NCBI GenBank assembly: GCA_016195325.1
Contig: JACPZX010000084.1
Coordinates: 1 to 35,858, forward strand
DNA: 35,858 bases
Source: Acidobacteriota bacterium
GTDB lineage: Bacteria; Acidobacteriota; Polarisedimenticolia; JACPZX01
Direction: 5' to 3'
A program made the translations under genes and the position numbers. Below, one piece after another: positions 9,623-17,692 of this stretch (position 1 is the stretch's first letter; the number at the start of each line of letters is the position of its first letter). The notes beneath the pieces are model-generated. The model saw only the letters and a program-made list of their open reading frames with translations, did not search any database and was not told the origin of the DNA.

Positions 9623-10708
9623 ATGCTGCCCGCGTCCGATCTTCCCCCCCATCAGAAGCGCACGATCCGGGAGTGGAGGGCTTCCCTCCTGGCGGCGGTC
9701 TCGGGACTCTTTCTTTTCGAGAGCCTCTCGGGTTTTCTGATCTGGCTCGCGCCCTTCAGCGTGACGAACCAGTTCATGGTCCTCGTCCACACCGCGGCCG
9801 GCGTCGCGTTCGCGGCGCCGTTCCTGTGGTACACGGTGCGGCACTACCTGCTCGTGCGCGGCCAGCCGATGAACCACGTGAAGCTCATCGGCTGGTCGTC
9901 GGCCCTCGCGATGCTCGCGTGCGCGGCGAGCGGCGCCGTCGTCACGTGGCAGGCGGCATTCGGCACGCGCCTCGGGTACGCGTGGGACCAGGTCCACCTC
10001 GTCAGCTCGATCGCCTCCCTCGTCTTCGTCGGGCTTCACGCCGGCGTCCTGATCGCGCGGAACCGCAGGGTCTCGGACGCGATCCGCGCGCTCTACCGGC
10101 GGGCGCAGCTCCGCGCCGGCGCGGCCGTCATGGCCTGGGCGGCGGCCGCGGTGGTCGCGGCCGTCGTCCCCGCCGCGCTCTACCGCGCCCCGGATCTCTC
10201 GTGGCGGCTCCCGGCGGACTACTCGTACAAGTACGGGCCGAACCCGTTCGCCCCGAGCCTCGCGAGGACTTCGACGGGCGGCGCGCTCCACCCGAAGTCC
10301 CTCTCGGGATCCGCCTCGTGCGGCCGCTCCGGATGCCACGAGCAGATCTACGACGAGTGGCTGCCGAGCGCGCACCGCTACGCGTCGATGGACCCGGCCT
10401 TCCAGGTCGTGCAGGGCGTCATGGCGAAGAACGAGGGGGCGGAGTCGACGCGCTACTGCGGCGGCTGCCACGATCCGATCGCCCTCTTCTCCGGGATGAA
10501 GAACATCTACACCGACGATCTGTCGTTCGAGGGGGCGCAGGAGGGGGTCTCCTGCGTCTCCTCGCCCTTCTCGCGGCCCGTCGCGGAGAGGAGGGGGCCG
10601 CGGCCGGGCAGCTCGCCGCGACGCTCGGGAAATTCCTCGCGGACAGGCCGCGCCTCATCGCCCTCTCGGAGGGGGACGTGCGCGAGAGCGAGGGGGCCGG
10701 GCGCCTGA
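9623..10708 (+). CDS. Membrane cytochrome b / multiheme cytochrome c, truncated by a frame-shifting junction
   Basis: The ATG at 9623 follows a GGAGG site. The first 185 residues hold about five membrane helices with histidines placed for heme b (VHTAAG, RHYLL, NHVKL, QVHLV, LHAGV). A periplasmic domain follows with CGRSGCH (CX4CH), a SAHRYAS distal-ligand segment, and CGGCHDPIALFSG. In related proteins the next element is GVSCxxCHS; here the frame reads GVSCVSSPF, loses the second half of that heme motif and then becomes a low-complexity Arg/Ser-rich tail to a stop at 10708. The true homology therefore ends near 10555. The intact parent would be a quinol-oxidising inner-membrane multiheme cytochrome. 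In this form it is probably inactive, or the region contains an assembly error. Confidence 0.6.
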   Translation: MLPASDLPPHQKRTIREWRASLLAAVSGLFLFESLSGFLIWLAPFSVTNQFMVLVHTAAGVAFAAPFLWYTVRHYLLVRGQPMNHVKLIGWSSALAMLACAASGAVVTWQAAFGTRLGYAWDQVHLVSSIASLVFVGLHAGVLIARNRRVSDAIRALYRRAQLRAGAAVMAWAAAAVVAAVVPAALYRAPDLSWRLPADYSYKYGPNPFAPSLARTSTGGALHPKSLSGSASCGRSGCHEQIYDEWLPSAHRYASMDPAFQVVQGVMAKNEGAESTRYCGGCHDPIALFSGMKNIYTDDLSFEGAQEGVSCVSSPFSRPVAERRGPRPGSSPRRSGNSSRTGRASSPSRRGTCARARGPGA

Positions 10709-11259
10709 CGCCTCCCGCGCGCGAGATCCTCCCGGCCGCCGAGATCCTCTGGCTTCTGATGCGCTCGGGCGCGGTCGCGGAGTCGACGCTCCCGCAGGCG
10801 ATCCGGGATCTCGCCGCCTCGCCCCTCGAAGTCGAGCCGAGAGGGCGCCCCCCCCTCTTCCGGCCGCGGCCGGAGGCGGAGGCCCCGGCGGCGGGGGGCG
10901 ATCGGGTCGTGCAGTTCGATTTCGATCGCGACGGCGTCACCGATCGTCTGATCGCCGGGCCGACCGACGCAGCCGAGTCGGCCGCCTGGATCCTCACCGG
11001 AAAGATCTTCTGCGGCGAGCGGGCCGCGCGCGCCGAGCGCGGTTTGGGGGAGGGACGCTTCGAGCCGTGGCACGCCGGGGGGCCGCCGGCTGCCTGCCTC
11101 CCCTCGGGCCACCTCTCCGCGGCGGACGTCGACGGCGATGCGAATCCCGACCTGCGCCTCCAGCCGGACGATGCCGACCCCGCGCGCCTCGAGCCGGAGA
11201 TCCGTCTCCTTGCCGGAAGCACGCGGTGGACTGTCGCCGCGGCCCCGGCCCCCCACTAG
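10558..11259 (+). pseudogene. 3' fragment of an unrecognised protein with FG-GAP/VCBS-like calcium motifs
   Basis: From about 10555 the coding signal (very high GC at third positions) switches from the frame of the upstream cytochrome to another frame, which stays open to a TAG at 11259. It has no convincing start; a GTG at 10678 and an ATG at 10759 are the first candidates. The first part is helical (GQLAATLGKFLADRPRLIAL, EILWLLMRSGAV). The second part has two Asp-rich FG-GAP/VCBS-type segments, FDFDRDGVTDRLIAG and ADVDGDANPDLRL. No heme motif is present. I do not recognise the parent family. It looks like the 3' end of a different gene joined to the truncated cytochrome. Confidence 0.45.
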
Positions 11260-11330
11260 TAATATGTAGGGCCCCTTGCTGCGCCAAATCTCGCAGCTCG
11301 CGGGATAATCCCGGCCCATTCACCCACGCT

Positions 11331-11391
11331 CCGCTGTAAACCCACTCAAACACGAGCCTTGTCCGCTGTTGAGGGTGGCACACGCGCTGCA
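11331..11391 (+). promoter_or_regulatory. Sigma-54-type promoter of the porin operon, with upstream direct repeats
   Basis: TGGCACACGCGCTGCA (11376-11391) has GG at 11377-11378 and GC at 11389-11390, the obligatory ten-base spacing of sigma-54 -24/-12 elements, and matches the consensus well (TGGCAC, TGCA). It predicts a start near 11402 and a leader of about 70 bases before the barrel gene. Two copies of CCGCTGT (11331-11337 and 11363-11369), 32 bp or three helical turns apart, sit just upstream and might be part of an activator site, although sigma-54 activators usually bind further away. The remaining intergenic sequence (11260-11330) shows nothing else I can name. Confidence 0.6.
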
Positions 11392-11470
11392 AAACTCGAT
11401 GGCGGGACGGAATCGGTGGTGACCCACTCCTCCCGCCCGCATCGAAGGGGGCGGCGGTTCTCGAGGATGA

Positions 11471-13564
11471 ATGCATCTGCGACGGCTGTGGCTTGTGTTC
11501 GGGGTGTGCGTGTTGGGGGCGAGCGCCGTCTCGGCGCAGACCCTGAACGGCCGCATCCGCGAGACCTTTCAGCGGATCGATACCGACGGCGTCGTCCTGG
11601 GGAACGTCCTGCAGGACTATCAGATCGGCTTCAGAAACCACGTCACCCAGACCGTCTGGTGGGAGGCGAGGTTCCACGCCCTCATCGACGGCTTCGATCA
11701 GAGCGGCGCCCCCCCCACCGACATGCAGACCTTCGAGCCCTTCTTCCAGATCGTCTATGAGGGTTCGAGCTGGCAGCTCAGCGGCGGGATGAGGGCCACC
11801 GAGACGGGGCCGAAGGGAGGGATCTCCACCGTCCCGAACCAGCAGCGCCGCGACTCGTTCGGGCGCGCGCAGTGGTCGGTGGAAGGGCTCCCGACGGTCA
11901 ACTGGCTCGTGACGGACACCTCCGTCACGAAGGAGGACGTCAGGCTCTCGAACGAGAGCCGGTCGCTCCTGACGGCCTCGCAGGGTCTCAGGAGCTCCCA
12001 CTGGGGGCTCAGCCTGGAGAACCGCTGGTTCGAGGACCCGAACATCGATTTCCGCCGCGATTCGTACGAGATCACGGGAAACGGCGACACGCACCGCTCG
12101 TTTCTCGCAGGCCGCCTGTCGTTCAGCGCGCAGGGGACGGCGGCGCAGGGGCGCATCGTCGATCGGACCTCGGGCACGGTCACCGTCGACGTCCAGCGGC
12201 GCCCGCGCGCAGGACTCTTCGCGATAGATCCGACCCCCGACGTGGGCCAGCTCCCCGACGCCCCGGCGCTCGTCGACGGCGATCTCACGGCCGGCGCCGC
12301 CGATCTCGACGCCGACTTCCGAAACTTCGGCTTCGACTTCGGCTTCCCGCAGAAGGTGGACTCGATCTTCGTCTACGTGGAGAGGACGCTCCTCCCGGGG
12401 CACGAGCAGGACTACTTCTGGGAGGTCTACACGAGCACGGACGGGATCTTCTGGGCGATCCACTCGGGGGCGCAGCTCGGCGTCTTCAACACGGTGCGCA
12501 ACCGCTTCGAGATCCGCTTCCCCCTCGTCCCGGCGAACGTGCGCTACGTGAAGATCGTGAACCTCTCCCACAGCGTCAACGAGCCGCCGCTGGCGGTGAC
12601 GGAGATCGAGGCGTTCGGGCAGGAGCTGCGGACCGGACAGGACGTGACGCGCACCGAGCAGCAGAGCGGGAACCTCAGCGTCCTCTACAAGGCCTCCCCG
12701 CACGTCGACGTCACGTTCAACTCCTTCGGCAACCGGCAGGGGATCGAGGAGGACGGCCTTCGGCCGGCGCGGAACAGCGATCTGAACAACACCCTCGCCA
12801 CGACCCTCCGCCGGGGGGTGACGATGACGACGGTCAGCCTCCAGGCGATCGAGCGCGACTCCACCGACGTGACGGCGGAGAGCGATCGGATTGTCGCGGC
12901 GACGTTCGCGGCCACGCCGGTGTCGAGCCTGGATCTCTCCATCTCCGGGCAGCACCGCCGCAACACCTCGGAGGGAGATCTCCTCGCACGGCAGGATCTC
13001 GTCAGCGTCCGCGCGGCCGCGCGCTTCCTCCACAACACCGAGGCCTCGGTGGACCTCTCGTACTTCAGGCAGGACGCCCCCCAGGTCAACCTCGACACCG
13101 TGCGCCGTTCGGCGAACTTCACGCTCGCCTCGACGCTTCGCCCGTCGCTGGTCTTCACGGGGAACTACCTGATCGATCGGCAGGAATTGAGCGGCGTCTT
13201 CTCCGGGGCGCCGGGGAGGACCGACCTCTACCTCGCCTCGCGCCTCACCTGGCGCCCCACGCGCGTCTTCGGCGGCGGCATCGGCTACCTGTACCAGAGG
13301 ATAGGGGAGAGGACGGGGGAGACGCAGATGTACGACGTCGACTGGCTCCCGTTCCCCGGCGGGAGCCTCCAGGTCGAGCTGAGCAAGCACCAGGACAGAC
13401 AGTCCCTCCAGGGGGGGCTCCGGGATCAGAACCGCGCGGCGGTCCGATGGAACATGAACCCGCGCACCCAGATCGAGCTCTCGTACTCGATCATCCGGCA
13501 GGGGATCCAGCCCCAGATCCAGAGGCAGGAGATCTCGACCATCTTCCTGGAGTGGCGGCTGTGA
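11471..13564 (+). CDS. Outer-membrane beta-barrel protein with discoidin-like insert (porin of cytochrome conduit)
   Basis: 697 residues. A signal peptide (MHLRRLWLVFGVCVLGASAVSAQ) precedes a series of amphipathic strands with alternating aromatic residues. The protein ends STIFLEWRL, near the aromatic C-terminal end that outer-membrane barrels use for insertion. Residues about 252-388 form a separate domain resembling F5/8 type C (discoidin): VDGDLTAG, a strand with DSIFVYVER, WEVYTSTDGIFWAIHSG and VRYVKIVNLS, ending in ITEIEAFG-like TEIEAFG. The rest would give a barrel of 16-24 strands, the size class of MtrB/OmbB porins that wrap a multiheme cytochrome. No heme motif is present. It heads a tightly coupled operon with a foldase and a beta-propeller. 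Conduit function is inferred from the cytochrome-rich setting. Confidence 0.72.
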   Translation: MHLRRLWLVFGVCVLGASAVSAQTLNGRIRETFQRIDTDGVVLGNVLQDYQIGFRNHVTQTVWWEARFHALIDGFDQSGAPPTDMQTFEPFFQIVYEGSSWQLSGGMRATETGPKGGISTVPNQQRRDSFGRAQWSVEGLPTVNWLVTDTSVTKEDVRLSNESRSLLTASQGLRSSHWGLSLENRWFEDPNIDFRRDSYEITGNGDTHRSFLAGRLSFSAQGTAAQGRIVDRTSGTVTVDVQRRPRAGLFAIDPTPDVGQLPDAPALVDGDLTAGAADLDADFRNFGFDFGFPQKVDSIFVYVERTLLPGHEQDYFWEVYTSTDGIFWAIHSGAQLGVFNTVRNRFEIRFPLVPANVRYVKIVNLSHSVNEPPLAVTEIEAFGQELRTGQDVTRTEQQSGNLSVLYKASPHVDVTFNSFGNRQGIEEDGLRPARNSDLNNTLATTLRRGVTMTTVSLQAIERDSTDVTAESDRIVAATFAATPVSSLDLSISGQHRRNTSEGDLLARQDLVSVRAAARFLHNTEASVDLSYFRQDAPQVNLDTVRRSANFTLASTLRPSLVFTGNYLIDRQELSGVFSGAPGRTDLYLASRLTWRPTRVFGGGIGYLYQRIGERTGETQMYDVDWLPFPGGSLQVELSKHQDRQSLQGGLRDQNRAAVRWNMNPRTQIELSYSIIRQGIQPQIQRQEISTIFLEWRL

Positions 13565-14691
13565 TCTCGCGTCGGATCGGCGCCTTCGCGCTCGCCTGCC
13601 TCGTCGCCGCGGGGGCCGCCTCCGGCGCCGAGGCGCCCCGGCGCCTGCTGGTGATCCCGTTCGCGGGGCGGGGCGCTCCCGAAGGCGCGTGGAAGGAACT
13701 CTGGCCCGTGCTGTCGGCGGCGCTTCGGGGGCAGGGGTTCGACATCGTCGAGATGAGCGCCGTCGAAGAGGAGATGCGGATTCACCGCCTTCGGGATCCC
13801 TCGATCCTCTCGCACGAGGAGATCGCGGCCCTCGCCGTCGCGCTCAAGGCCGACAGGGTGATCCTGGGGAGCCTCTACCGGCTCGACGGCGGCGGCGAGC
13901 CGACGATCAGCTTCTCGGGGCGGGTCATCCAGCCCGATCGCCTGGAGATCGAGGCGATCAGCGCGACGATGCTCGACGGAAAGTCGCTCCGGCGCGCGCT
14001 CGGGATGGGGGGGCCCGTCACCAGGGCGCGAGTCCTCGAGGAGGCCTCGCGCCGGTTCACCGCCTCGCTCGTCGCGGGCCTCGCCGGCGCTTCCTCCGCG
14101 GAGGAGCTCAAGGCCCTTCTTCGCGGCGGGTCCCTCGCCCCCGCTCCCGCCTCCTACCTCGCGCCGGGGATCGGTGATCGCCGCATCCACCGGATCACGA
14201 TCCTTCCGTTCCGCAACCAGACGAAGCACGTCGGCGCGGGACAGACGGCCGCGGAGATGTTCGCCTGGTGCCTGCAGGCCTCCGGACAGGTCTCCCTGGT
14301 GGACTCCGGCGACGCCACCCGCCGCCTCCTTCTCCGGGGCTGGCACGCCGGCCTGCCGGTGGGGCGCGCGGAGGTGGTCGCTCTGCGGGACGACCCCGGC
14401 GTGGACGCCGTCCTGATGGGGACCGTGGATCGCTGGGAGGTGAGCGACCAGGGCGCCGCGATCCCCCCGGAGATCTCGTTCACGGTCCGCCTCCTCGACG
14501 CCGCAACGGGGGAGATCCTCTGGGCCGCCGAGCACGAGAGGAGCGGCGACGAGACCTCGACGATCTACGGCATCGGCAGCGCCACGCTCGCGGAGTCACT
14601 TCTCGCCCGATCCGCCTTCGAGGTCCTCGAGCCGCTCCTGAAAGGGATGAAGACCAAGACGAACGACTCAAGAGGAGACGCCCGCCCATGA
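13561..14691 (+). CDS. Secreted protein with two tandem CsgG/LpoB-like domains
   Basis: 376 residues from the GTG at 13561, which overlaps the barrel stop (GTGA). A signal peptide (ISRRIGAFALACLVAAG...GAEA) is followed by two copies of the same fold. Each opens with a hydrophobic strand (RRLLVIPFAGRG; HRITILPFRNQT), then a helix, a strand naming a cofactor-like position (FDIVEMSAVEEEM; VSLVDSGDATRRLL) and a strand AD/VDAVLMGTV. This resembles the CsgG/LpoB/GNA1162 group that builds periplasmic or outer-membrane assembly platforms; I could not fix the exact family. There is no lipobox Cys. A related single-domain lipoprotein lies at 19906-20493 in the same locus, so the pair may act together in secretion or assembly of the cytochromes or barrel. 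Confidence 0.6.
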   Translation: MISRRIGAFALACLVAAGAASGAEAPRRLLVIPFAGRGAPEGAWKELWPVLSAALRGQGFDIVEMSAVEEEMRIHRLRDPSILSHEEIAALAVALKADRVILGSLYRLDGGGEPTISFSGRVIQPDRLEIEAISATMLDGKSLRRALGMGGPVTRARVLEEASRRFTASLVAGLAGASSAEELKALLRGGSLAPAPASYLAPGIGDRRIHRITILPFRNQTKHVGAGQTAAEMFAWCLQASGQVSLVDSGDATRRLLLRGWHAGLPVGRAEVVALRDDPGVDAVLMGTVDRWEVSDQGAAIPPEISFTVRLLDAATGEILWAAEHERSGDETSTIYGIGSATLAESLLARSAFEVLEPLLKGMKTKTNDSRGDARP

Positions 14692-16448
14692 GACCGACAA
14701 CGCCCGTCCTCGCGACCACCCTCCGGGACATCATCCTCCTCCTGACATTCGCCGCGGCGGCCGCGGCTCCGGCCCCCGCCCTCGCGCAGCACGGCGGGCA
14801 GGGGAGGGCCGCGAAGCCCGCCCCTCCGGCTCCCCCCAGCGAGGAGGCCAGGCGCCTCACCGTCGCGGTCGTCAACGGAGAGCCCATCACGCTCGCGGAT
14901 CTCCAGGAGTCGTTCGGCCAGCGCCACTCGGGGCACGGCGGGCTCCTCGCGGGAGGGGAGATCATCCGCGAGATCGTCGACAAGGCCGTCGAGGAGAAGC
15001 TCCTCGTGCAGGAGGGACGCCGGATGGGCATCGCCGACGAGCCGGCGTTCAGGAAGGAGCTGGAGATCTACCGGGATCTCCAGATGCTCGAGGCGCTCGA
15101 GGAGGTCGCGATCAACAAGGCCGCGGAGCCGAGCCCCGCCGAGGTGAAAGCCGCCTACGACCTCCTTCCGAGGCAGATCCACCTTCTCGTCATCGAGACG
15201 CGCGATCGCGCGAAGGCCGGCGAGGTCTTCGGGCGCGTCCGCATCGGCGAGGACTTCGAGGGGGTCGCGCGGCAGCTGTCCGTGCATCGCAGCCGGACGC
15301 GCGGCGGAGACATGGGCTGGGTCACCTGGGGAACGCTCGATGCGGCGACGGAGGAGGCGGCTCTCAGAGCCCCCGTCGGCCAGGTCGGCGGGCCGATCGC
15401 CGTGGACGACGGATTCCTCGTCTTCAAGGTGATCGAGGAGAGGAAGGGGACTCCCCCCGAGCTCGCCAAGGTCCAGGATCAGATCCGCGCCATCCTCGCG
15501 GGGCGCGCCAAGGAGAGAAAGCGCGCGGAGCTCCTCGCCTCGATCCGCCGGGCGCACCCGCCCACCGAGGACGCCGCCGCGGTGCGAAAGCTCCTCGCCG
15601 CGGATCCCGCCGACTCGAAGAGCCCGGCCGATCCCCTCGACGAGGCCGTCCTGATGAAGACCGCCACGGGGCTCTCGGTGGCGGCCGGCTACGTCAGGGG
15701 GCGGGCGGCCGAGAGTCACCTGACCCTCGCGGCCGCCTGGGAATCGTCGCGCGACGACTCGCTGCTGATCGACGAGGCGAGGCGCCGCCTGTCCAACGAC
15801 CCAGAGATTCGTCGCAGCGTCAAGCTGCACACCGAGGAGCTGATACGCCGCGAGGTCGAGAGATCGGCCGTGCTGAAGGACATCCAGATCGGCGATGCCG
15901 ACGTGAGAGCCTTCTACGACAAGGACCCCAACGCCTTCGCTCCGCCCACCTCGTACCGGATGCGCCACATCGTCCTCGCCACGCAGCCGGAGGCGGAGGA
16001 GGTGAGGCGGCAGCTTCTTGCCGGGGCCGACTTCGCGTCGCTCGCGAAGGAGAGATCGATCGACGCGAGCACCGCCGGGGCGGGGGGTGAGCTCGGCTGG
16101 AATCCGGGGCCCCTCTCGGCGTCGGGGCCGGCGGTCGAGAGAGGGATCCTCGCCCTCAAGGCGGGCGAGTCCAGCGACGTGATGCACACGACGCAGGGCT
16201 GGGCCGTGGTGCAGATGGTGGAGAAGCGCGCGGGAGCGGCGCCTCCCTTCGAGAGCGTCAAGGACGAGGTTGCCAAGAGGCTGATCATCACGCGGCAGCG
16301 CGCCCTGAGGGAGTCGTTCGTCGCGAAATTGCGCAAGGTGTCGGTGATCACGGTCGATCAGAAGGCCGTCGCGAGGGCCATCGAGGTCCAGGACGAGATC
16401 GCCTCGAAGAAGCTGACGCCGGCCCCCGCCGCGCCGAGGAAAGGATGA
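14688..16448 (+). CDS. Periplasmic peptidyl-prolyl isomerase with two parvulin domains (SurA/PrsA-like)
   Basis: 586 residues. The signal peptide and a Pro/Ala linker lead into a SurA_N-type helical domain (VAVVNGEPITLADLQESF, then IIREIVDKAVEEKLLVQEG). Two parvulin domains follow, at about residues 163-255 (QIHLLVIETRDRAKAGEVF, RGGDMGWVTWGTLD, VDDGFLVFKVIE) and 423-515 (RMRHIVLATQPEAEEV, AGGELGWNPG, TTQGWAVVQMVEKR). A helical spacer separates them. The first copy has lost the RHIL-type motif (QIHLL), so the second is the better candidate for catalysis. The start overlaps the previous stop (ATGA). Foldases of this type accompany filament-cytochrome genes in Geobacter, as I recall, and would help fold Pro-rich multiheme cytochromes or the barrel. 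Confidence 0.85.
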   Translation: MRPTTPVLATTLRDIILLLTFAAAAAAPAPALAQHGGQGRAAKPAPPAPPSEEARRLTVAVVNGEPITLADLQESFGQRHSGHGGLLAGGEIIREIVDKAVEEKLLVQEGRRMGIADEPAFRKELEIYRDLQMLEALEEVAINKAAEPSPAEVKAAYDLLPRQIHLLVIETRDRAKAGEVFGRVRIGEDFEGVARQLSVHRSRTRGGDMGWVTWGTLDAATEEAALRAPVGQVGGPIAVDDGFLVFKVIEERKGTPPELAKVQDQIRAILAGRAKERKRAELLASIRRAHPPTEDAAAVRKLLAADPADSKSPADPLDEAVLMKTATGLSVAAGYVRGRAAESHLTLAAAWESSRDDSLLIDEARRRLSNDPEIRRSVKLHTEELIRREVERSAVLKDIQIGDADVRAFYDKDPNAFAPPTSYRMRHIVLATQPEAEEVRRQLLAGADFASLAKERSIDASTAGAGGELGWNPGPLSASGPAVERGILALKAGESSDVMHTTQGWAVVQMVEKRAGAAPPFESVKDEVAKRLIITRQRALRESFVAKLRKVSVITVDQKAVARAIEVQDEIASKKLTPAPAAPRKG

Positions 16449-17482
16449 CGATGACGCGGCGCCTCCTTCCGCTCGCGCTGGCTCTCCTCCTCGGAGGCGT
16501 CGAGGTCAGGGGAGCTGCCGGCGCGCCGCCGGGGCCCGGGGCGCCGGGGTCGCCGCCGAGGCTCGACTACATCGGCGCGCTCCCCTTCGCTCTCGTGCTG
16601 GAGCACCTCGACGGGACGCGCCTGCAGGGCCCCCAGGGGATCTACTACGACGCCGCCCAGGACGAGCTGTTCGTCGCCGACTCGGGGAACGGTCTCATCG
16701 GGATCTTCGACGGGAACGGCGTCCCGAAGTTCACGTTCTCGACGGGGGGCCCGGGGTCCTTCCCGACCTCCCTCTTCACGGACCCGGGCGGGAACATCTA
16801 CGTCCTGAAGCCGGGAGCGCCAGTCGTCACCGTCTACTCCTACCGGGGGGAGCCGCTCCGCGAGATCGGCCCCGGGCCCGTGGAAGGGAAGAGCCCGGTC
16901 CTGGCGGGGATGGGCCTCGGGCCCGATGGGCGCCTCTACCTTCTCGACGGACCGGCCGGTCGCATCCTCGTGTGCAACCTCGACGGCTCTCTGGTGAGGG
17001 TCATCCGCGGCTCCGGAGAGGGAGGGCTCAGGCTCCAGGCTCCCCAGGACATCGCCTTCGACGCCGCCGGGAACCTCTACGTCTCCGACGTCCGCGGGCT
17101 TCCCGTCCAGGTCTACGATTCCACCGGCCGGTTTCTCCGCGGCTTCGGCAAGCGCGAGATGGGCCCCGAAAATTTCGCGATCCCTGCGGGGATCGCGATC
17201 GGCGCGGACGGTCGCGTGCTGATCGCCGACCCCGTCCGGCAGGACGTCAAGATCTTCGATCCCGACGGGCAGTACTACGACCGTCTCGGCGGAGCCTTCG
17301 GCCAGGCCCTCGGCGAGATGGCGTACCCGACCGACGTGGCGGCCGGCAAGGGGGGGCGCGTCTACGTCGTGGAGCGCGTGGGGCGCCGCGCGCAGATCCT
17401 CGACAGAATTCCGCTCAGCGATGCGCCACCTCGCACCCCTTCACAGCCCCGCCAGCCCGCAGCGCCTAAACCGGCACCCTAG
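16445..17482 (+). CDS. Secreted NHL-repeat beta-propeller
   Basis: 345 residues with a signal peptide and a Pro-rich N-terminal linker. About six NHL blades are visible, each with a GIYYDAAQDELFVADSGNG-like signature: LFTDPGGNIYVLKPG, GLGPDGRLYLLDG, DIAFDAAGNLYVSDVRG, GIAIGADGRVLIADP and DVAAGKGGRVYVVERVG. Propellers of this type bind proteins or glycans and need no cofactor. The ATG overlaps the foldase stop (ATGA), making it the fourth gene of the sigma-54-driven porin operon. A Pro/Ala/Gln tail (residues about 325-345) is probably disordered. In this context it may be a scaffold on the cell surface or in the periplasm for the electron conduit; that role is inference. Confidence 0.82.
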   Translation: MTMTRRLLPLALALLLGGVEVRGAAGAPPGPGAPGSPPRLDYIGALPFALVLEHLDGTRLQGPQGIYYDAAQDELFVADSGNGLIGIFDGNGVPKFTFSTGGPGSFPTSLFTDPGGNIYVLKPGAPVVTVYSYRGEPLREIGPGPVEGKSPVLAGMGLGPDGRLYLLDGPAGRILVCNLDGSLVRVIRGSGEGGLRLQAPQDIAFDAAGNLYVSDVRGLPVQVYDSTGRFLRGFGKREMGPENFAIPAGIAIGADGRVLIADPVRQDVKIFDPDGQYYDRLGGAFGQALGEMAYPTDVAAGKGGRVYVVERVGRRAQILDRIPLSDAPPRTPSQPRQPAAPKPAP

Positions 17483-17548
17483 GCCGAAGACTCGGACGCG
17501 TAACCCGCTCTGTCAGATGAGCTTCTTCAGCGCATGCGCCAAAGACGC

Positions 17549-17565
17549 GACAGTTGGGTCCTGTC
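17549..17565 (+). promoter_or_regulatory. Inverted repeat upstream of the hexaheme cytochrome promoter
   Basis: GACAG (17549-17553) and CTGTC (17561-17565) form an inverted repeat with a seven-base spacer, 18 bp before the -24 element of the sigma-54 promoter. It could bind a regulator. The arms are short and chance occurrence is possible. The surrounding gap (17483-17692, 210 bp) otherwise holds the promoter and leader hairpin listed separately. Confidence 0.3.
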
Positions 17566-17582
17566 TCACAATTCGAACCAAG

Positions 17583-17598
17583 TGGCACGATGGTTGCT
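17583..17598 (+). promoter_or_regulatory. Sigma-54 promoter of the hexaheme cytochrome
   Basis: TGGCACGATGGTTGCT matches the sigma-54 consensus TGGCACG-N4-TTGC(A/T) at every defined position. GG lies at 17584-17585 and GC at 17596-17597 with exactly ten bases between. Transcription would start near 17609, leaving a leader of about 84 bases before the ATG at 17693. This implies RpoN plus an enhancer-binding activator, a control used widely for extracellular electron-transfer genes in Geobacter. Confidence 0.85.
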
Positions 17599-17650
17599 GA
17601 ATCCAGGGTGAATGAGGGAGACGCCAACGGGAAGTTCCAGAGCAATCGAC

Positions 17651-17665
17651 AGCGCCGCGGGCGCT
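17651..17665 (+). promoter_or_regulatory. Leader hairpin before the hexaheme cytochrome
   Basis: AGCGCC-GCG-GGCGCT is a perfect six-pair stem with a three-base loop in the 5' leader, 13 bases upstream of the GGGAGG ribosome site (17679-17684). No T-run follows, so it is not a terminator. A stable 5' stem could protect the transcript of a highly made protein; this is inference. Confidence 0.4.
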
Positions 17666-17692
17666 TTGAAGATATGAAGGGAGGAACTTCAG

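Noticed and set aside
9244-9624. Minus-strand 126-codon frame crossing the operator region.
   Set aside because: It is out of frame with the mobB remnant, contains no P-loop or other domain, and has shadow-type composition.
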